DNA of 64,000 bases. Source: Solirubrobacteraceae bacterium (GTDB lineage: Bacteria; Actinomycetota; Thermoleophilia; Solirubrobacterales; Solirubrobacteraceae). The DNA lies in the NCBI GenBank assembly GCA_030447505.1, contig JAUJOT010000003.1, positions 124,001-188,000 on the forward strand. Reading direction: 5' to 3'. Within the stretch, counting starts at the first letter, position 1, and each line of letters begins with the position of its first letter. The position numbers were made by a program, and so were the translations under genes. Below the pieces are notes generated by a model that worked only from the letters and a program-made list of their open reading frames with translations, was not told the origin of the DNA and did not search any database. This document shows, piece by piece, positions 49,334-59,462 of this stretch.

Positions 49334-50503
49334 TCAGGAGTCGGCGGGCGCGTCGTAGTCCGTCAGCGTGTAGTTCGTCGCGAGCAGGCCGAGCACGGTC
49401 AGCCAGGCCCTGCGCGCGCGCCGGTCGCTGACCGCGCCCGTGAGGGGCGGCAGCGCGATGACGGCGGGCGCCGCGGCCAGCTCCAGCCAGCCGTGGATCC
49501 GCAGCGGGATGATCCGGCGCAGGCCGACGGGATGGTCGGTGAGCGCGTTGATCGTGCCCTGCGTCGCCGCGACTGCCCAGCTCAGATTGCGGATCCGCGG
49601 GTTCAGCTTCAGCAGGACCGGCCCGGTGGTCATCAGCGCGAAGAAGCCGTAGTCGATCACGCCGTGGGCCGTCGCCTTGATCGGCTGCGGGAAGCCCTCG
49701 ATGCGCTTGGCCGAGCCCGGCTGCGCCATCAGCGCGTGCATCCGCGCCTTGACGGCGTCGGGCAGCAGCCGGCTGCCGCGCCCCTGCAGCTTCGTGTTGA
49801 TCGATGCCGAGACGACCCGTTCCCTGCCGGCCATCAACGCCTCGAAGCCGTCACGGGCGACATCCGACGGATCGTCCTTCGGTCCCGCACCGATCATCGT
49901 GTCCGTCAGGTCGGCGCGCTCGAAGAACTCGGTGTCGGTCGGTCCGGGCATCAGCGACGTGACGGTCACGCCGGTGTCCTCGAGCTCCGCGCGCAGCGCG
50001 AGCGCGAAGGACTGCACGAAGGACTTCGAGGCGTTGTAGACGGCGTGGAACGTGCCGGGCATCGACGAGGCGATCGACGACGTCAGCAGGATCCGCCCTT
50101 CGCCGCGCTCGACCATGTCGTGCACGACGTGCTTGGCGAGGTGGACCGTCGAGCGCACGTTGAGATCGACGAGGCGCAGCTCGTCGGCGAGGTCGGTGCC
50201 GTTGGCGAACTCGCCTCCTGCTCCGATCCCGGCGTTCAGCGCGACGGCGTCGACCGGCCGGCCCGCAGAGCTCATCCGGCGGTGCAGCTCGTCGACCCCC
50301 GCGTCGGTGCTGAGGTCGACCTGCACCGCCTCGACGCTTGCGCCGAGCTGCTCGAGCTCGCGGGCCGCGCTCTGCAGCTCGGCGTCCTCGGCCGCGATGA
50401 TCAGGTCGAAGTCGTTGCTGGCGAATTGCTTGGCCAGCTCGCGCCCGATCCCGGAGGAGGCTCCGGTGACGACGGCGAGCGGGCGAGATGTGGTGGTGTG
50501 CAT
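49334..50503 (-). CDS. Short-chain dehydrogenase with a C-terminal membrane domain
   Basis: 389 residues from ATG 50503. SDR domain: TGASSGIG cofactor loop, NAG in ALNAGIGAGGEF, Ser in LLTSSIASSMPG, and YNASK in VYNASKSFVQSF. The last ~110 residues are hydrophobic with helices (HGVIDYGFFALMTTGPVLL; LAAAPAVIALPPLTGAV), unusual for SDRs, so this is a fusion of a soluble oxidoreductase with a small membrane module. Divergent from rarA. Confidence 0.85.
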   Translation of the reverse strand: MHTTTSRPLAVVTGASSGIGRELAKQFASNDFDLIIAAEDAELQSAARELEQLGASVEAVQVDLSTDAGVDELHRRMSSAGRPVDAVALNAGIGAGGEFANGTDLADELRLVDLNVRSTVHLAKHVVHDMVERGEGRILLTSSIASSMPGTFHAVYNASKSFVQSFALALRAELEDTGVTVTSLMPGPTDTEFFERADLTDTMIGAGPKDDPSDVARDGFEALMAGRERVVSASINTKLQGRGSRLLPDAVKARMHALMAQPGSAKRIEGFPQPIKATAHGVIDYGFFALMTTGPVLLKLNPRIRNLSWAVAATQGTINALTDHPVGLRRIIPLRIHGWLELAAAPAVIALPPLTGAVSDRRARRAWLTVLGLLATNYTLTDYDAPADS

Positions 50504-50581
50504 GCCGTCGCGGGTCCCCGCATATCTGGGGGCGGTAACCGCGGATGCAGGCTCCGCCCGCGCGCGCGGGATACTTGCCGC

Positions 50582-51886
50582 GTGTCCGACCAGCTCTTCG
50601 ACAGCGGCGATCAGGCGCCGCTGTCCGCGACGCCGGTGCCGCCCGCCGACGCGCCGCTGGCGGTGCGCCTGCGCCCGCGCACGCTCGACGAGCTCGTCGG
50701 CCAGGAGCACCTGCTGGGCACGCCCGAGCAGCCGACGACGCTGCGCCGCGCGATCGCCGAGGGCCGGCCGCACTCGATGGTCCTGCACGGGCCGCCGGGC
50801 AGCGGCAAGACGACGCTGGCGCGGATCGTCGCCGGTTCGGCACGCGCCGCGTTCGAGGAGCTCAGCGCGGTGCAGGCCGGGCGCGCCGAGGTGCGCGGCG
50901 TGATCGAGCGCGCCGCGCACCGGCGCAGGGCGCGCGGCGAGCCGACGGTCTTCTTCCTCGACGAGATCCATCGCTTCAACAAGGCCCAGCAGGACGCGCT
51001 GCTGCCGGCCGTCGAGGAGGGCCTCGTCACGCTGATCGGGGCGACGACGGAGAACCCGTACTTCGAGGTCAACTCGGCGCTGCTGAGCCGCTGCCAGGTC
51101 TATGAGCTGCACGAGCTGCGCGCGCAGGACATCGAAGCGCTGCTGCGCCGTGCGCTCGAGCGCGGCGAGTGCGCCGCGGCCACGGTGCCCGACGAGGTGC
51201 TCGACTTCCTCGCCGCGCGCGCCGGCGGCGACGCGCGCAGCGCGCTGACCGCGCTCGAGCTCGCCTGCGAGACGGCGGGCGCCGGCGCAACCATCACGCA
51301 GGCCGCGGCCGAGCAGGCGCTGCAGCGCAAGGCGCTGCGCTTCGATCGCGCCGGCGACCAGCACTACGACTACATCTCGGCCTGGATCAAGGCCACGCGG
51401 GCGTCCGATCCCGATGCGGCGCTGTACTACCTCGCCGTCATGCTCGAGGGCGGCGAGGACGCTCGCTTTCTCGTGCGGCGGATGGTGATCCTCGCCTCGG
51501 AGGACATCGGCAACGCCGACCCGCAGGCGCTCGTCATCGCGACGGCGGCGGCCGCGGCGGTCGAGCACGTCGGCCTGCCGGAGTGCATCCACGCGCTGTC
51601 GCAGGCGACGATCTACCTCGCGCTGGCGCCGAAGTCCAAGGCGGCGACGCGTTCGATCGGCGCCGCGATCCACCACGTGCGCCAGTTCGGCGCGGCCTCG
51701 CCCCCGCCCCAGGTCCGCTCGCGCGCGGTCGGCTACGACAGCCCCCACGACCACCCCGGCCACCTCGGTCCGCAGGAGGTCGCGCCCGACGACGTCGTCG
51801 GCGTGCGCTTCTACGAGCCTGACGAGATGGAGGCGCAGATGCGCGCGCGGCTGGAGGAGATCCGGCGGGGCCGCGGGCGCGCCTGA
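50582..51886 (+). CDS. rarA: Replication-associated recombination protein A (MgsA-type AAA ATPase)
   Basis: 434 residues from GTG 50582. N-terminal [16 protein letters not shown], Walker [14 protein letters not shown], Walker [21 protein letters not shown], sensor [20 protein letters not shown], and the C-terminal MgsA tail ([56 protein letters not shown]). RarA acts at stalled replication forks with SSB. Complete. Confidence 0.95.
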   Translation: MSDQLFDSGDQAPLSATPVPPADAPLAVRLRPRTLDELVGQEHLLGTPEQPTTLRRAIAEGRPHSMVLHGPPGSGKTTLARIVAGSARAAFEELSAVQAGRAEVRGVIERAAHRRRARGEPTVFFLDEIHRFNKAQQDALLPAVEEGLVTLIGATTENPYFEVNSALLSRCQVYELHELRAQDIEALLRRALERGECAAATVPDEVLDFLAARAGGDARSALTALELACETAGAGATITQAAAEQALQRKALRFDRAGDQHYDYISAWIKATRASDPDAALYYLAVMLEGGEDARFLVRRMVILASEDIGNADPQALVIATAAAAAVEHVGLPECIHALSQATIYLALAPKSKAATRSIGAAIHHVRQFGAASPPPQVRSRAVGYDSPHDHPGHLGPQEVAPDDVVGVRFYEPDEMEAQMRARLEEIRRGRGRA

Positions 51887-51903
51887 CAGAATCGCGACCA
51901 CTG

Positions 51904-53499
51904 ATGCCGGCGACTGCGTCCGATGCCCCGCGGATCGACTGCGTCAGCCCGATCGACGGCACGTGCCTGGGCAGCGTCGCCGCGACCGCGCCCGCCGACG
52001 TGCCCGCCGCCGTCGCCGAGGCCGCCGAGGTGCAGCGCCTCTGGGCGCAGCTGCGCTACGCCGACCGCGCGCGCTACCTCTCGCGCGCGGCGCAGGCGAT
52101 CATCGACGAGTGGGACGAGCTCGTGCGGATCGTCGTCGACGAGCAGGGCCGGCCGGTCGCCGAGGCGCAGACGATGGAGCTGCTGCCCGCCGTCGAGACG
52201 CTGCTCTGGCTCGCCGAGCACGGGCCGCGCATCCTCGGGCCCGAGCGCGTCGGCCTGTCGCGCTCGCTGCAGCCGGTCAAGCGCGCCCGACTGACGTTCG
52301 AGCCGCTCGGCGTCGTCGCGGTCCTGACGCCCGGCGCCGAGCCGTTCGCGACGCCCTTGGGCGACGTCGCGATCGCGCTGATGGGCGGAAACGGCGTCGT
52401 GCTGCATCCCTCGCCGCTGGCGGCGCTGTCCGGTGAGCGGATCGCGCGCGCGTTCATGCGCGCCGGGTTGCCCGAGGGGCTGCTGCAGGTCGTGCACGGC
52501 GCGCCGGACACGGCCCGCGCCCTGGTCTCGGCGCCGGACATCGCGCACGTCCGCTTCACCGGCTCCTCAGAGGCGGGCCGCGACGTCGGCGAGACCTGTG
52601 CGCGGGAGCTCAAGCGCGCGACGATCGAGGTCGGCGGCAAGGATGTGATGCTCGTGCTCGCCGACGCGAACGTCCCGCGTGCCGTCGCCGGCGCGGTCTG
52701 GGGCGCGTTTGCCAACGCGGGGCAGTCGGGTGGCAGCCTTGCGCGCGCGTACGTGCTGCGCGAGCGCCACGATCGCTTTCTGGCCGGCGTCGTCGCGCGC
52801 GCGCGGGAGCTGCGCGTCGGGCATCCCGGCGAAGCGCGGACGGAGGTCGGTCCGCTGCTGGCGCCCGACCGCGTCGCGCGGCTCGTCACGTACGTCGAGG
52901 AGGCTCTCGCCGCCGGCGCGACGCTGCACTGCGGCGGCCCGCGAACCGTCGCCGGCCGCGCGGGCGCGTACTTCGCGCCGGCCGTCCTGAGCGGCGTGCC
53001 GCACGACGCGCGGCTGCTGCTCGAGGACGCGCCGGGGCCGTGGCTGGCGATCGAGGCGGTCACGTCAGAGCAGGCGGGAATCGCCTTGTGCAACGCGGGC
53101 ATCGGCGGCCTCGGCGCCTCCGTCTGGACCGCCGACCAGTACAAGGGGGCGCGCGTCGCGCGCGAGATCCGCGCGGGAATGGTCTGGATGAACGACCACG
53201 TCGTCGCGCGCACGGAGCCGCAGCTGCCCTGGGGTGCCGTCCACGGCAGCGGGATCGGGCGCGCCCGCGGCGTCGTGGCGCTGCGGGCGATGGTCGAGCC
53301 CAAGCTCGTGACCTGGGACCCGCCGGGCGGCCGGATGCCCTGGTGGCAGCCCTACGACAGCTCGCTCGTCGCGGCGTGGCGCGCGCTCGCGCGCCTGCGC
53401 TCCGCGCGCGACGCCGATCGCGAACGGGGCTGGCGCGACGGGGCGCTGCCGCTCGCGCGCGTCGCGGGCCGCTCGCTGCGCGCGCTGCGGCGGCGATGA
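51904..53499 (+). CDS. Aldehyde dehydrogenase-family protein lacking catalytic residues
   Basis: 531 residues with the ALDH fold. The general base Glu is kept (IEVGGKD, E242), but the nucleophile is not: 34 residues later, where ALDHs have Cys (NAGQSC), this protein has Gly276 (NAGQSGG). The PWNFP-type oxyanion Asn is also replaced (TPGAEPF), and the late EETFGP-type motif reads EDAPGP. It is probably not an aldehyde oxidoreductase; a binding, structural or changed activity is possible. It shares 4 bp with the acetyltransferase remnant downstream. Confidence 0.88.
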   Translation: MPATASDAPRIDCVSPIDGTCLGSVAATAPADVPAAVAEAAEVQRLWAQLRYADRARYLSRAAQAIIDEWDELVRIVVDEQGRPVAEAQTMELLPAVETLLWLAEHGPRILGPERVGLSRSLQPVKRARLTFEPLGVVAVLTPGAEPFATPLGDVAIALMGGNGVVLHPSPLAALSGERIARAFMRAGLPEGLLQVVHGAPDTARALVSAPDIAHVRFTGSSEAGRDVGETCARELKRATIEVGGKDVMLVLADANVPRAVAGAVWGAFANAGQSGGSLARAYVLRERHDRFLAGVVARARELRVGHPGEARTEVGPLLAPDRVARLVTYVEEALAAGATLHCGGPRTVAGRAGAYFAPAVLSGVPHDARLLLEDAPGPWLAIEAVTSEQAGIALCNAGIGGLGASVWTADQYKGARVAREIRAGMVWMNDHVVARTEPQLPWGAVHGSGIGRARGVVALRAMVEPKLVTWDPPGGRMPWWQPYDSSLVAAWRALARLRSARDADRERGWRDGALPLARVAGRSLRALRRR

Positions 53500-53785
53500 C
53501 GATCCGCGAGCTGCAGGCCGGCGAGAGCGGCCAGGCGTTCGCTGCGATGCAGGCGCTGCGCCCGCAGTCGTGCTGTACGTCGACGACCTCTCGACGCTGC
53601 CGGCCGCCCGCCGTCGCGGGCATGCGCGGGCGCTGCTCGAGTGCTGCGCTCAGGAGGCGAAGCGACTGGGGCGCGACGCGCTGCAGCTCGATTCCGGCGT
53701 CGGTGCGGAGCGGCTCGCCGCGCACCGGCTGTACCTCAACTGTGCGATGCGGATCAGCTCGCAGCACTTCTCGCGCGAGCTGTAG
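53496..53785 (+). pseudogene. GNAT-family acetyltransferase with an internal deletion
   Basis: From ATG 53496 the frame reads MTIRELQAGESGQAFAAMQA then LRPQS, an N-terminal GNAT start. It then jumps, in another frame, to VLYVDDLSTLPAARRRGHAR with the acetyl-CoA loop RRGHAR, then ALLECCAQEAKRLG and a normal end at 53785. About 50 codons between (beta strands 2-4) are missing. Overlaps the ALDH stop. Confidence 0.75.
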
Positions 53786-53816
53786 GGCGCCTGTCGCACC
53801 TGCGACCGCCCAGCGG

Positions 53817-56123
53817 TCAGCGCTTGGGCCCGAACCGCCGCTGGCAGGAGCGCTGCGCGCGGCGGCTGCGCCGCTCGTCGCCGATCCGCGTCGCGCGCCG
53901 CGTACAGGACTTGAGCTTGCGCGCGCGCGAGCTGCTCATGCGCGGCCGCTTGGCGCGATTGCGAGCGGGGGCGAACGCCGCACCGACCCCGTCGACCGAC
54001 GGTGCCGGCCCCAGGAGCGCCGTTCCCGCCGCGGACGCCAGTCGGGTGCCGTCGGCGAGCGTCGTCGGTCCGGCGCCGCAGCCGAGGTTGAGCGTCACGT
54101 CCTGGCCGCGCCCGATCACGAGCCAGTGGCGCTCGAGCACGGTTCCTGACGGCTCCTCGCACGTCAGCTCGTAGGCCTCCGTCCCACCGGCCGCGCCGAC
54201 GAACGGGCGCGTCGACTGGTTCACATGCCATGCATAGCGGGCCGCCGAGGGCACCGTCGTCGTCATGTCGAGCACGTCGTCTAGCACGAGCGGCGGCTTC
54301 TCGCCGGTCAGGCAGACCCGCGGCAAGCCGATGTTGACGACGGGCTCGACGCCCTTCTCGCAGTACGGGCTCGTGCGGGTCTGGAAGCTGCGCCTCAGTC
54401 GCAGGACCTTGCCGGCCGGCGCATTGCCGCGCAGGATCGCGTGGTCGGGCGCGTTCGCGGCCGCCTCGGCTGCGACGAGCAGCCCCTCGCGCAGGCCTCC
54501 GCGCCCCTGCGCGTGCGGGTTGCGGCCCGTCCACTCGGCGACGACGCCGGTCTCGTAGGGCATGTGGAAGTTCCCCTCCGGCGGGCCCATCTCGATCGTG
54601 TAGCCGTAGCCGCCCGTCGCGGCATAGCTGTCGTCCTCCGTCGTGCCCGCCGTGTCGTAGAGCTCGAAGCCGTACTGCGACGTGTAGCCGGCGGCGTTGC
54701 CGATCGCATCCCCGACGGCCTTCAGCCGCGCCTCGTCGGGCGCCCGGCCGGAGCCGCTCAGGCCCGGCGGGCGCAGGACCAGCGCTGCGACGTTGTGGAT
54801 CGACACGAGCGTCGTGACGGCATGCGTGCGGACGTAGTCCCAGACCGCCTGCACCTCGGACTCAGAGCGTGGCGAGGGGCCGTGATACGACTGTGAGGTG
54901 ACGTCCGACGAGCTCCCCGGACCGCCCCAGAGGTTGCCGTAGTTGCGGTTCGGATCGATGCCCCAGGCAAGCTCGCAGGGCAGCTGGGGCCCGAGGATCT
55001 CGCCGTTGCAGTTCTTGCGCCGGTAGGCGAAGACGCCGCCGGGCGGAAGGATCGCCTCGACGAGCGTGACCGCCCGGTCCTGCCCAAAGAGGCTGTCGCC
55101 GGGATCGAACGCGCGCCGAGAGGAGACGAAGCCGTCGGGGTTGACGACGGGCAGGATCACGATCCGCTCGCGCCCGAGCAGATCCGCGACGCGCGCCGTC
55201 CCCTGCTCCTGGACGAGCATCTGGGCGAGCTCCATCGCCGCCTCGGCCGACGGCCACTCGCGCGCGTGATGAACGCCCATCGTGAAGAAGACCGGACGGC
55301 CGTCCGCGGCGTCGACGTCGCGCGCGATCTCGACGCCGGAGATCTCGCGGCCCTGATGCGACGTGCCGAGCACGACCTTGCGAACGAGCCCGGGATGCTG
55401 CGCGACGAGCTGCTTGAGCTCGGCCTGGATCTCCTCGTACGTGCGGTACGTCGTGCGCCCGGACGGAAGCGCCGAGCCCGCCGCGCCCGCGCGCGCCGTG
55501 AAGCGCCGATCGGCCGCGCGGGCGCGCGCGTACGACGACTCGAGGTCGGCGATGCGCGTCACGAAGCGCAGTCCGGAGAGGCGCAGCTGGGCGAGCTGCG
55601 CGGCGCCCGACACGACGACGTCGCCCCAGCCGCGACCGCGGGCGTGCGTCACGTCGAGGCCCGCGCGCTCGAGCGCGTCGAGCTGGGCGTCGGTCGCACT
55701 GACGCGGACGAGCTGCGGCGTGCCGGCCGGCGGCTTCGGCAGCGCGGACGCGACCATCCTGAGCGTGAGGCTTGCGCTGCGTCCGGCGCCGGCGCTGCGG
55801 CAGCCCTCGGCGGTCAGACGGCGCCCCGCGCGCACCCAGCCCTGGACGACCTCGCCGCCGCCGAAGCCGCGCGAGGCGGCGACGCGGTTGCCCCTGGCGT
55901 CGCGCAACACGAGGTCCCAGTCGCCGGCGCCGCGCAGGCGCACGTCGAGCATCCCCGTGACGGGGCTGCGATACGTCGTCGACGCGCAGCGCGTGCTGGC
56001 GTCCGGCGTGAGCGAGCGAACGGACGGGTCAAGCAGCTTCGGCGCGAGCGCGGCCGCCTGTCCGGGCGGCGCCAGCATCAGCATCAAGCCGACGGCGAGA
56101 AGGAGCGCGATCTTGCGTGACAT
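53817..56123 (-). CDS. Secreted M14-family zinc carboxypeptidase
   Basis: 768 residues. Signal peptide (IALLLAVGLMLMLAPPGQA), N-terminal beta domain, then an M14 catalytic domain: zinc ligands in MGVHHAREWPSAE (HxxE) and His in TLVSIHN, substrate-binding Arg/Asn in GIDPNRNYGNLWG, and the catalytic Glu in YTIEMGPPEGN. A C-terminal domain and a strongly basic tail (ARNRAKRPRMSSSRARKLKS) follow. Secreted metallocarboxypeptidase of the carboxypeptidase-T/A group. Faces the acetyltransferase remnant convergently. Confidence 0.93.
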   Translation of the reverse strand: MSRKIALLLAVGLMLMLAPPGQAAALAPKLLDPSVRSLTPDASTRCASTTYRSPVTGMLDVRLRGAGDWDLVLRDARGNRVAASRGFGGGEVVQGWVRAGRRLTAEGCRSAGAGRSASLTLRMVASALPKPPAGTPQLVRVSATDAQLDALERAGLDVTHARGRGWGDVVVSGAAQLAQLRLSGLRFVTRIADLESSYARARAADRRFTARAGAAGSALPSGRTTYRTYEEIQAELKQLVAQHPGLVRKVVLGTSHQGREISGVEIARDVDAADGRPVFFTMGVHHAREWPSAEAAMELAQMLVQEQGTARVADLLGRERIVILPVVNPDGFVSSRRAFDPGDSLFGQDRAVTLVEAILPPGGVFAYRRKNCNGEILGPQLPCELAWGIDPNRNYGNLWGGPGSSSDVTSQSYHGPSPRSESEVQAVWDYVRTHAVTTLVSIHNVAALVLRPPGLSGSGRAPDEARLKAVGDAIGNAAGYTSQYGFELYDTAGTTEDDSYAATGGYGYTIEMGPPEGNFHMPYETGVVAEWTGRNPHAQGRGGLREGLLVAAEAAANAPDHAILRGNAPAGKVLRLRRSFQTRTSPYCEKGVEPVVNIGLPRVCLTGEKPPLVLDDVLDMTTTVPSAARYAWHVNQSTRPFVGAAGGTEAYELTCEEPSGTVLERHWLVIGRGQDVTLNLGCGAGPTTLADGTRLASAAGTALLGPAPSVDGVGAAFAPARNRAKRPRMSSSRARKLKSCTRRATRIGDERRSRRAQRSCQRRFGPKR

Positions 56124-56287
56124 GGGCTTCGAGGAGCGGTGGACGCCGTCAGGCTAGCGCCGCTGCGAACGCGATGCGCAAGTCTTCACTCAACGGGGCG
56201 GGCGCAAGATCCGCATCGAAGTGCTGTGCAAGCGGCGGATGCCGTGCCTGGCGCGGGCGTCGCGCGCCTTGGGGCTACGCTGCCCAC

Positions 56288-56629
56288 ATGCCGGGCATCG
56301 ACGATCCCGAGAAGATCGACGTCATCGCCGAGGACGCCGACGGCAGCGCGCTGCTGTCGATCATCCAGACCGGTGGCTGGTCGAAGGACGGATCCGAGCG
56401 CGGACGCCTGAAGCGCAAGCTCGCGGTCTACCTGCGCTACGCGCTCGAGGGCCAGATGGTCAGCACGTACCCGAGCCTGAGAGACCGGCCGGTGGTGATC
56501 GCGCTGATGTACGAGGAGACGCCGCCGCAGGTGCTGCTCGACTACTGGCGCCGGCGTGGCGAGACGCTCGCGCGCGACGGCGTGAAGCTGACGGCGCGGC
56601 CGCTCGGCGACACGGTCTGGCGCGCCTGA
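56288..56629 (+). CDS. DUF6572-type small protein
   Basis: 113 residues from ATG 56288. Motif-like blocks: IDDPEKIDVIAEDADGSALL, TGGWSKDGSERGRLKRKLAV then YLRYALEG, and YWRRRGETLARDG. Resembles DUF6572-type uncharacterised proteins. No operon partner. Confidence 0.55.
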   Translation: MPGIDDPEKIDVIAEDADGSALLSIIQTGGWSKDGSERGRLKRKLAVYLRYALEGQMVSTYPSLRDRPVVIALMYEETPPQVLLDYWRRRGETLARDGVKLTARPLGDTVWRA

Positions 56630-56663
56630 GCGCGCGCGCCCGGCGAGCGAGCTGCGACGCGCT

Positions 56664-57494
56664 CTACCCGACGCGCGCGCTGGACACGAAGCGCAGCCGC
56701 TCCGGCGCCAGCGGCACGAGCACGCGCTTGGCGTACTCCGCCCCGCCGCGCAACATGAGCGACCGCAGCGGGTCCCAGGACAGCCCGAACTGGCGCCGTA
56801 GCCCGGCTGGCAGCAGCCCGACGGTGATGAAGTTGACGACCTCGAGGACCGGGCGCCTGGCCAGCGCGACGGGCGGGCGCATGACGATCTGCAGCGCGAG
56901 CTCGCGGGCGGCCGACGTGACGAACAGGTCGCTGCCGCTGAGCATCTCGCGCATGTAGTCGTCGAAGTCACGGATGTCGGCGGGCATCTCGTCGTCCTTC
57001 AGCCCGAAGAGCCCGCCGACGATGCGGTAGTCCTGCCAGTAGGCGTCGCGCTCGGCCTCCGACAGCGAGGCGACGTACCTGTCGTAGAAGACGAGCGCGG
57101 AGTCGACGAGCGACGCGAGCACCCACAGCAGCAGCTCGGGATCGTCGGCCGCATAGGGCGTCCCGGCGGGGAAGCGGCCGGCGGGCCGCTTCAGCTCGCC
57201 GCGGACGCGGCGGTGCATCGCACGCACGCGGCGCGTCGCGCCGTCGGCGTCGGCGCGCGACCCGAAGCCGATCGTGTTCATCACGGCGGCCGTGCGCGAC
57301 AGGCGCTCGTAGGGCGCGTCGAGGGCGCCGCTGTGGGCGAAGAAGCCCTCGAAGGCGACCGGGTGGGCGGCCTGCATGAGCAGCGCCCGCGATCCGGAGA
57401 GCGCGACGGCGAACTCGCGGTGCACGCGGCGCAGCATCGAGCCGTCGTCGAAGTAGGAGTCGATCTCCGAGCCTGAGGAAGGTAGAGCAGCCAC
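56664..57494 (-). CDS. Oxygenase MpaB-family (DUF2236) protein
   Basis: 276 residues with the latex-clearing-protein/MpaB pattern: [56 protein letters not shown] then MHRRVRG, and [16 protein letters not shown]. His residues in AAHP and MHRRV are haem-ligand candidates. Members are haem-b oxygenases acting on isoprenoid or sterol-type substrates. Divergent from the SirC-type gene. Confidence 0.88.
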   Translation of the reverse strand: MAALPSSGSEIDSYFDDGSMLRRVHREFAVALSGSRALLMQAAHPVAFEGFFAHSGALDAPYERLSRTAAVMNTIGFGSRADADGATRRVRAMHRRVRGELKRPAGRFPAGTPYAADDPELLLWVLASLVDSALVFYDRYVASLSEAERDAYWQDYRIVGGLFGLKDDEMPADIRDFDDYMREMLSGSDLFVTSAARELALQIVMRPPVALARRPVLEVVNFITVGLLPAGLRRQFGLSWDPLRSLMLRGGAEYAKRVLVPLAPERLRFVSSARVG

Positions 57495-57525
57495 GTTCGC
57501 TGTACGGCGTATTACCCTTGGATGG

Positions 57526-58263
57526 ATGCCCGCACAGGCCTATGCCGGAAAGGATTGCGTCTGTCAGCTGCGCAAGGGCATCTGCGATCAGTCCTGCGTG
57601 CAGGGGATGCTCGACACGCCGTTCTACATCGCGTGCCTGAAGCTCTCGGGCCGCAGGTGCCTCGTCGTCGGCGGCGGTGAGATCGGCCTCGAGAAGGTCG
57701 AGGGGCTGCTGGCCTGCGACGCCGACGTGACGCTCGTGGCGCCGCAGGCCAACCCCGAGCTGCAGGCGCTCGCCGCCGAGGGCTCGATCGCGTGGCAGCA
57801 GCGCGAGTACGAGCCCGGCGACCTCGAGGCCACGTTCATGGTCATCGCCTGCACCGACGACACGGACACCAACATCCGCGTCTTCGACGACGCCGAGCGG
57901 CGCGCGATGCTCGTCAACATCGTCGACGTCCCGCCGCTGTGCAACTTCATCCTGCCGGCGATCGTGCGCAGCGGCCCGCTGGCGATCGCGATCTCGACAG
58001 CGGGTGCCTCCCCGGCGCTCGCCAAGCGGATGAAGCGCGAGGTCTCGGAGCTGTTCGGCGAGGAGTACGCGCGCCTGGCGATCATGCTCAACGACGCGCG
58101 CGGCTGGGCGAAGGGGACGCTGCCCACCTACCAGGACCGGAAGCTCTTCTTCGAATCGATCGTCAACGGCGAGCCCGACCCGATCGCCCTGCTGCGCGCC
58201 GGTGACGAGCAGGCCGTGCTGGACCTGATCGCCGCCGCACAGCAGACGCACGCGACGGCGTAG
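57526..58263 (+). CDS. SirC-type precorrin-2 dehydrogenase with a Cys-rich N-terminus
   Basis: 245 residues. NAD site [15 protein letters not shown], then [17 protein letters not shown] and [20 protein letters not shown] then ASPALAKR, all typical of the N-terminal module of siroheme synthase (CysG-N/SirC/Met8), which makes sirohydrochlorin from precorrin-2. Before it stands a Cys-rich 27-residue extension (C11, C13, C20, C24). If translation starts at Met28 (57607) the extension is lost. No methyltransferase module is attached. Confidence 0.88.
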   Translation: MPAQAYAGKDCVCQLRKGICDQSCVQGMLDTPFYIACLKLSGRRCLVVGGGEIGLEKVEGLLACDADVTLVAPQANPELQALAAEGSIAWQQREYEPGDLEATFMVIACTDDTDTNIRVFDDAERRAMLVNIVDVPPLCNFILPAIVRSGPLAIAISTAGASPALAKRMKREVSELFGEEYARLAIMLNDARGWAKGTLPTYQDRKLFFESIVNGEPDPIALLRAGDEQAVLDLIAAAQQTHATA

Positions 58264-58304
58264 TTCTCGGCCCGAGCCCGTCGTCGATCGCGAGCGGTGA
58301 ACGT

Positions 58305-59462
58305 TCAGCGCCGCGGCGGCACGATCCGCAGGATGCGGTCGTCGGCGCCGCTGACGGGAGCGCCGTACATGTCGCGGTTTGAGGTCGTGACCCAGAGCGC
58401 GCCGTCGGGCGCCTCGACGACCGCACGCAGGCGACCGTAGCGCCCGCTGAGCAGCGGGGTGTCGCGCACGACCCGCGTGCCGTCGAGTTGCAGGCGGCGC
58501 AGCTGGCGGCCCTTCAGCGCGGCGACGATCAGCTGGCCCGTCCACGCCGAGCCGCGGCGACTGACGAAGGCCAGGCCCGACGGGGCGATCGTCTGGCGGT
58601 ACAGCCGGACCGGCGCGGCGAAGTCGCCGTGGCGCCGTCCGCGCACCCGCGGCCATCCCATGTTGCTTCCGCGGCGCGGCGCGTTGACCTCGTCGTCGCC
58701 GCTCGGGCCGTCAAAGCCGCTCGGACCGTGGTCGGTCGTGAACAGGCGGCCCGACCGCGGCTGCCAGTCCAGCCCCTGTGGGTTGCGGTGCCCGAGCGAG
58801 AAGATCTCGGGTCGGCCCCCGCGGCCGCGGTACTGGCGCGGGCTGAGCCGCAGGATCTTTCCGTTGCGCGAGCGGCGGCGCTGCGCCAGCTCACCGCGCC
58901 CGGCGTCGCCCGTGGCGACGTACAGGCGCCGGTCGGGGCCGAAGCGCAGGCGACCCGAGTCGTGGATCGAGCCGGCCGCGATCCCGCCCAGCACGACGGC
59001 CTCGCGGCGCAGCCTGCTCCCGCTGAAGCGCCAGCGCTGGACCTGCATCCCGCGCGGCGTCGTGACGTACAGGTAGGCAAAGCGACGGCCGTCGGCAAAC
59101 GCCGGGTCCAGGGCGATGCCCAGCAGGCCGCCCTCACCGCGTGCGGTCGTGCGTACCCGCGCGACGGGCCGGCGCTGCAGACGCCCGTTCGCGCTGATCA
59201 GCCGAACGCGTCCCGGACGCTCGGTGACCAAGGCGCGACCGTCGGGCAGAAACGCGATGTCCCACGGCACGACAAGGCCGCCGGCGACGACGCTGACGCG
59301 CGGGCTCCGTCGGGCGCTGCTGCGCACGACATTGACCGCCAACGGCCGGACGTTCTCGCTCTTCGTGTCCGCGGGCCGAGGCCGATCCGCGCTGCGCTCG
59401 CCGCCACCGCAGGCAGACAGCGCCACGCCAACCAGCCCGACCACCATCACCAGAGGTCGCAT
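58305..59462 (-). CDS. PQQ-dependent sugar (glucose/sorbosone) dehydrogenase, lipoprotein
   Basis: 385 residues from ATG 59462. Lipobox VALSACGGGE, then a beta-propeller: PWDIAFLPDGRALVTERPGR, GGLLGIALDPAFADGRRFAY, SIHDSGRLRFGPDRRLYVATGD (shown in parts), SLGHRNPQGLDWQP and GPSGDDEVN. This matches the soluble PQQ glucose/aldose dehydrogenase (GSDH) family. It should oxidise sugars outside the membrane. No PQQ biosynthesis genes are in the window. Confidence 0.9.
   Translation of the reverse strand: MRPLVMVVGLVGVALSACGGGERSADRPRPADTKSENVRPLAVNVVRSSARRSPRVSVVAGGLVVPWDIAFLPDGRALVTERPGRVRLISANGRLQRRPVARVRTTARGEGGLLGIALDPAFADGRRFAYLYVTTPRGMQVQRWRFSGSRLRREAVVLGGIAAGSIHDSGRLRFGPDRRLYVATGDAGRGELAQRRRSRNGKILRLSPRQYRGRGGRPEIFSLGHRNPQGLDWQPRSGRLFTTDHGPSGFDGPSGDDEVNAPRRGSNMGWPRVRGRRHGDFAAPVRLYRQTIAPSGLAFVSRRGSAWTGQLIVAALKGRQLRRLQLDGTRVVRDTPLLSGRYGRLRAVVEAPDGALWVTTSNRDMYGAPVSGADDRILRIVPPRR

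Noticed and set aside
49289-50581. Upstream extension of the rarA frame
   Set aside because: Lies antisense to the SDR gene and has no family-like sequence; RarA starts at GTG 50582.
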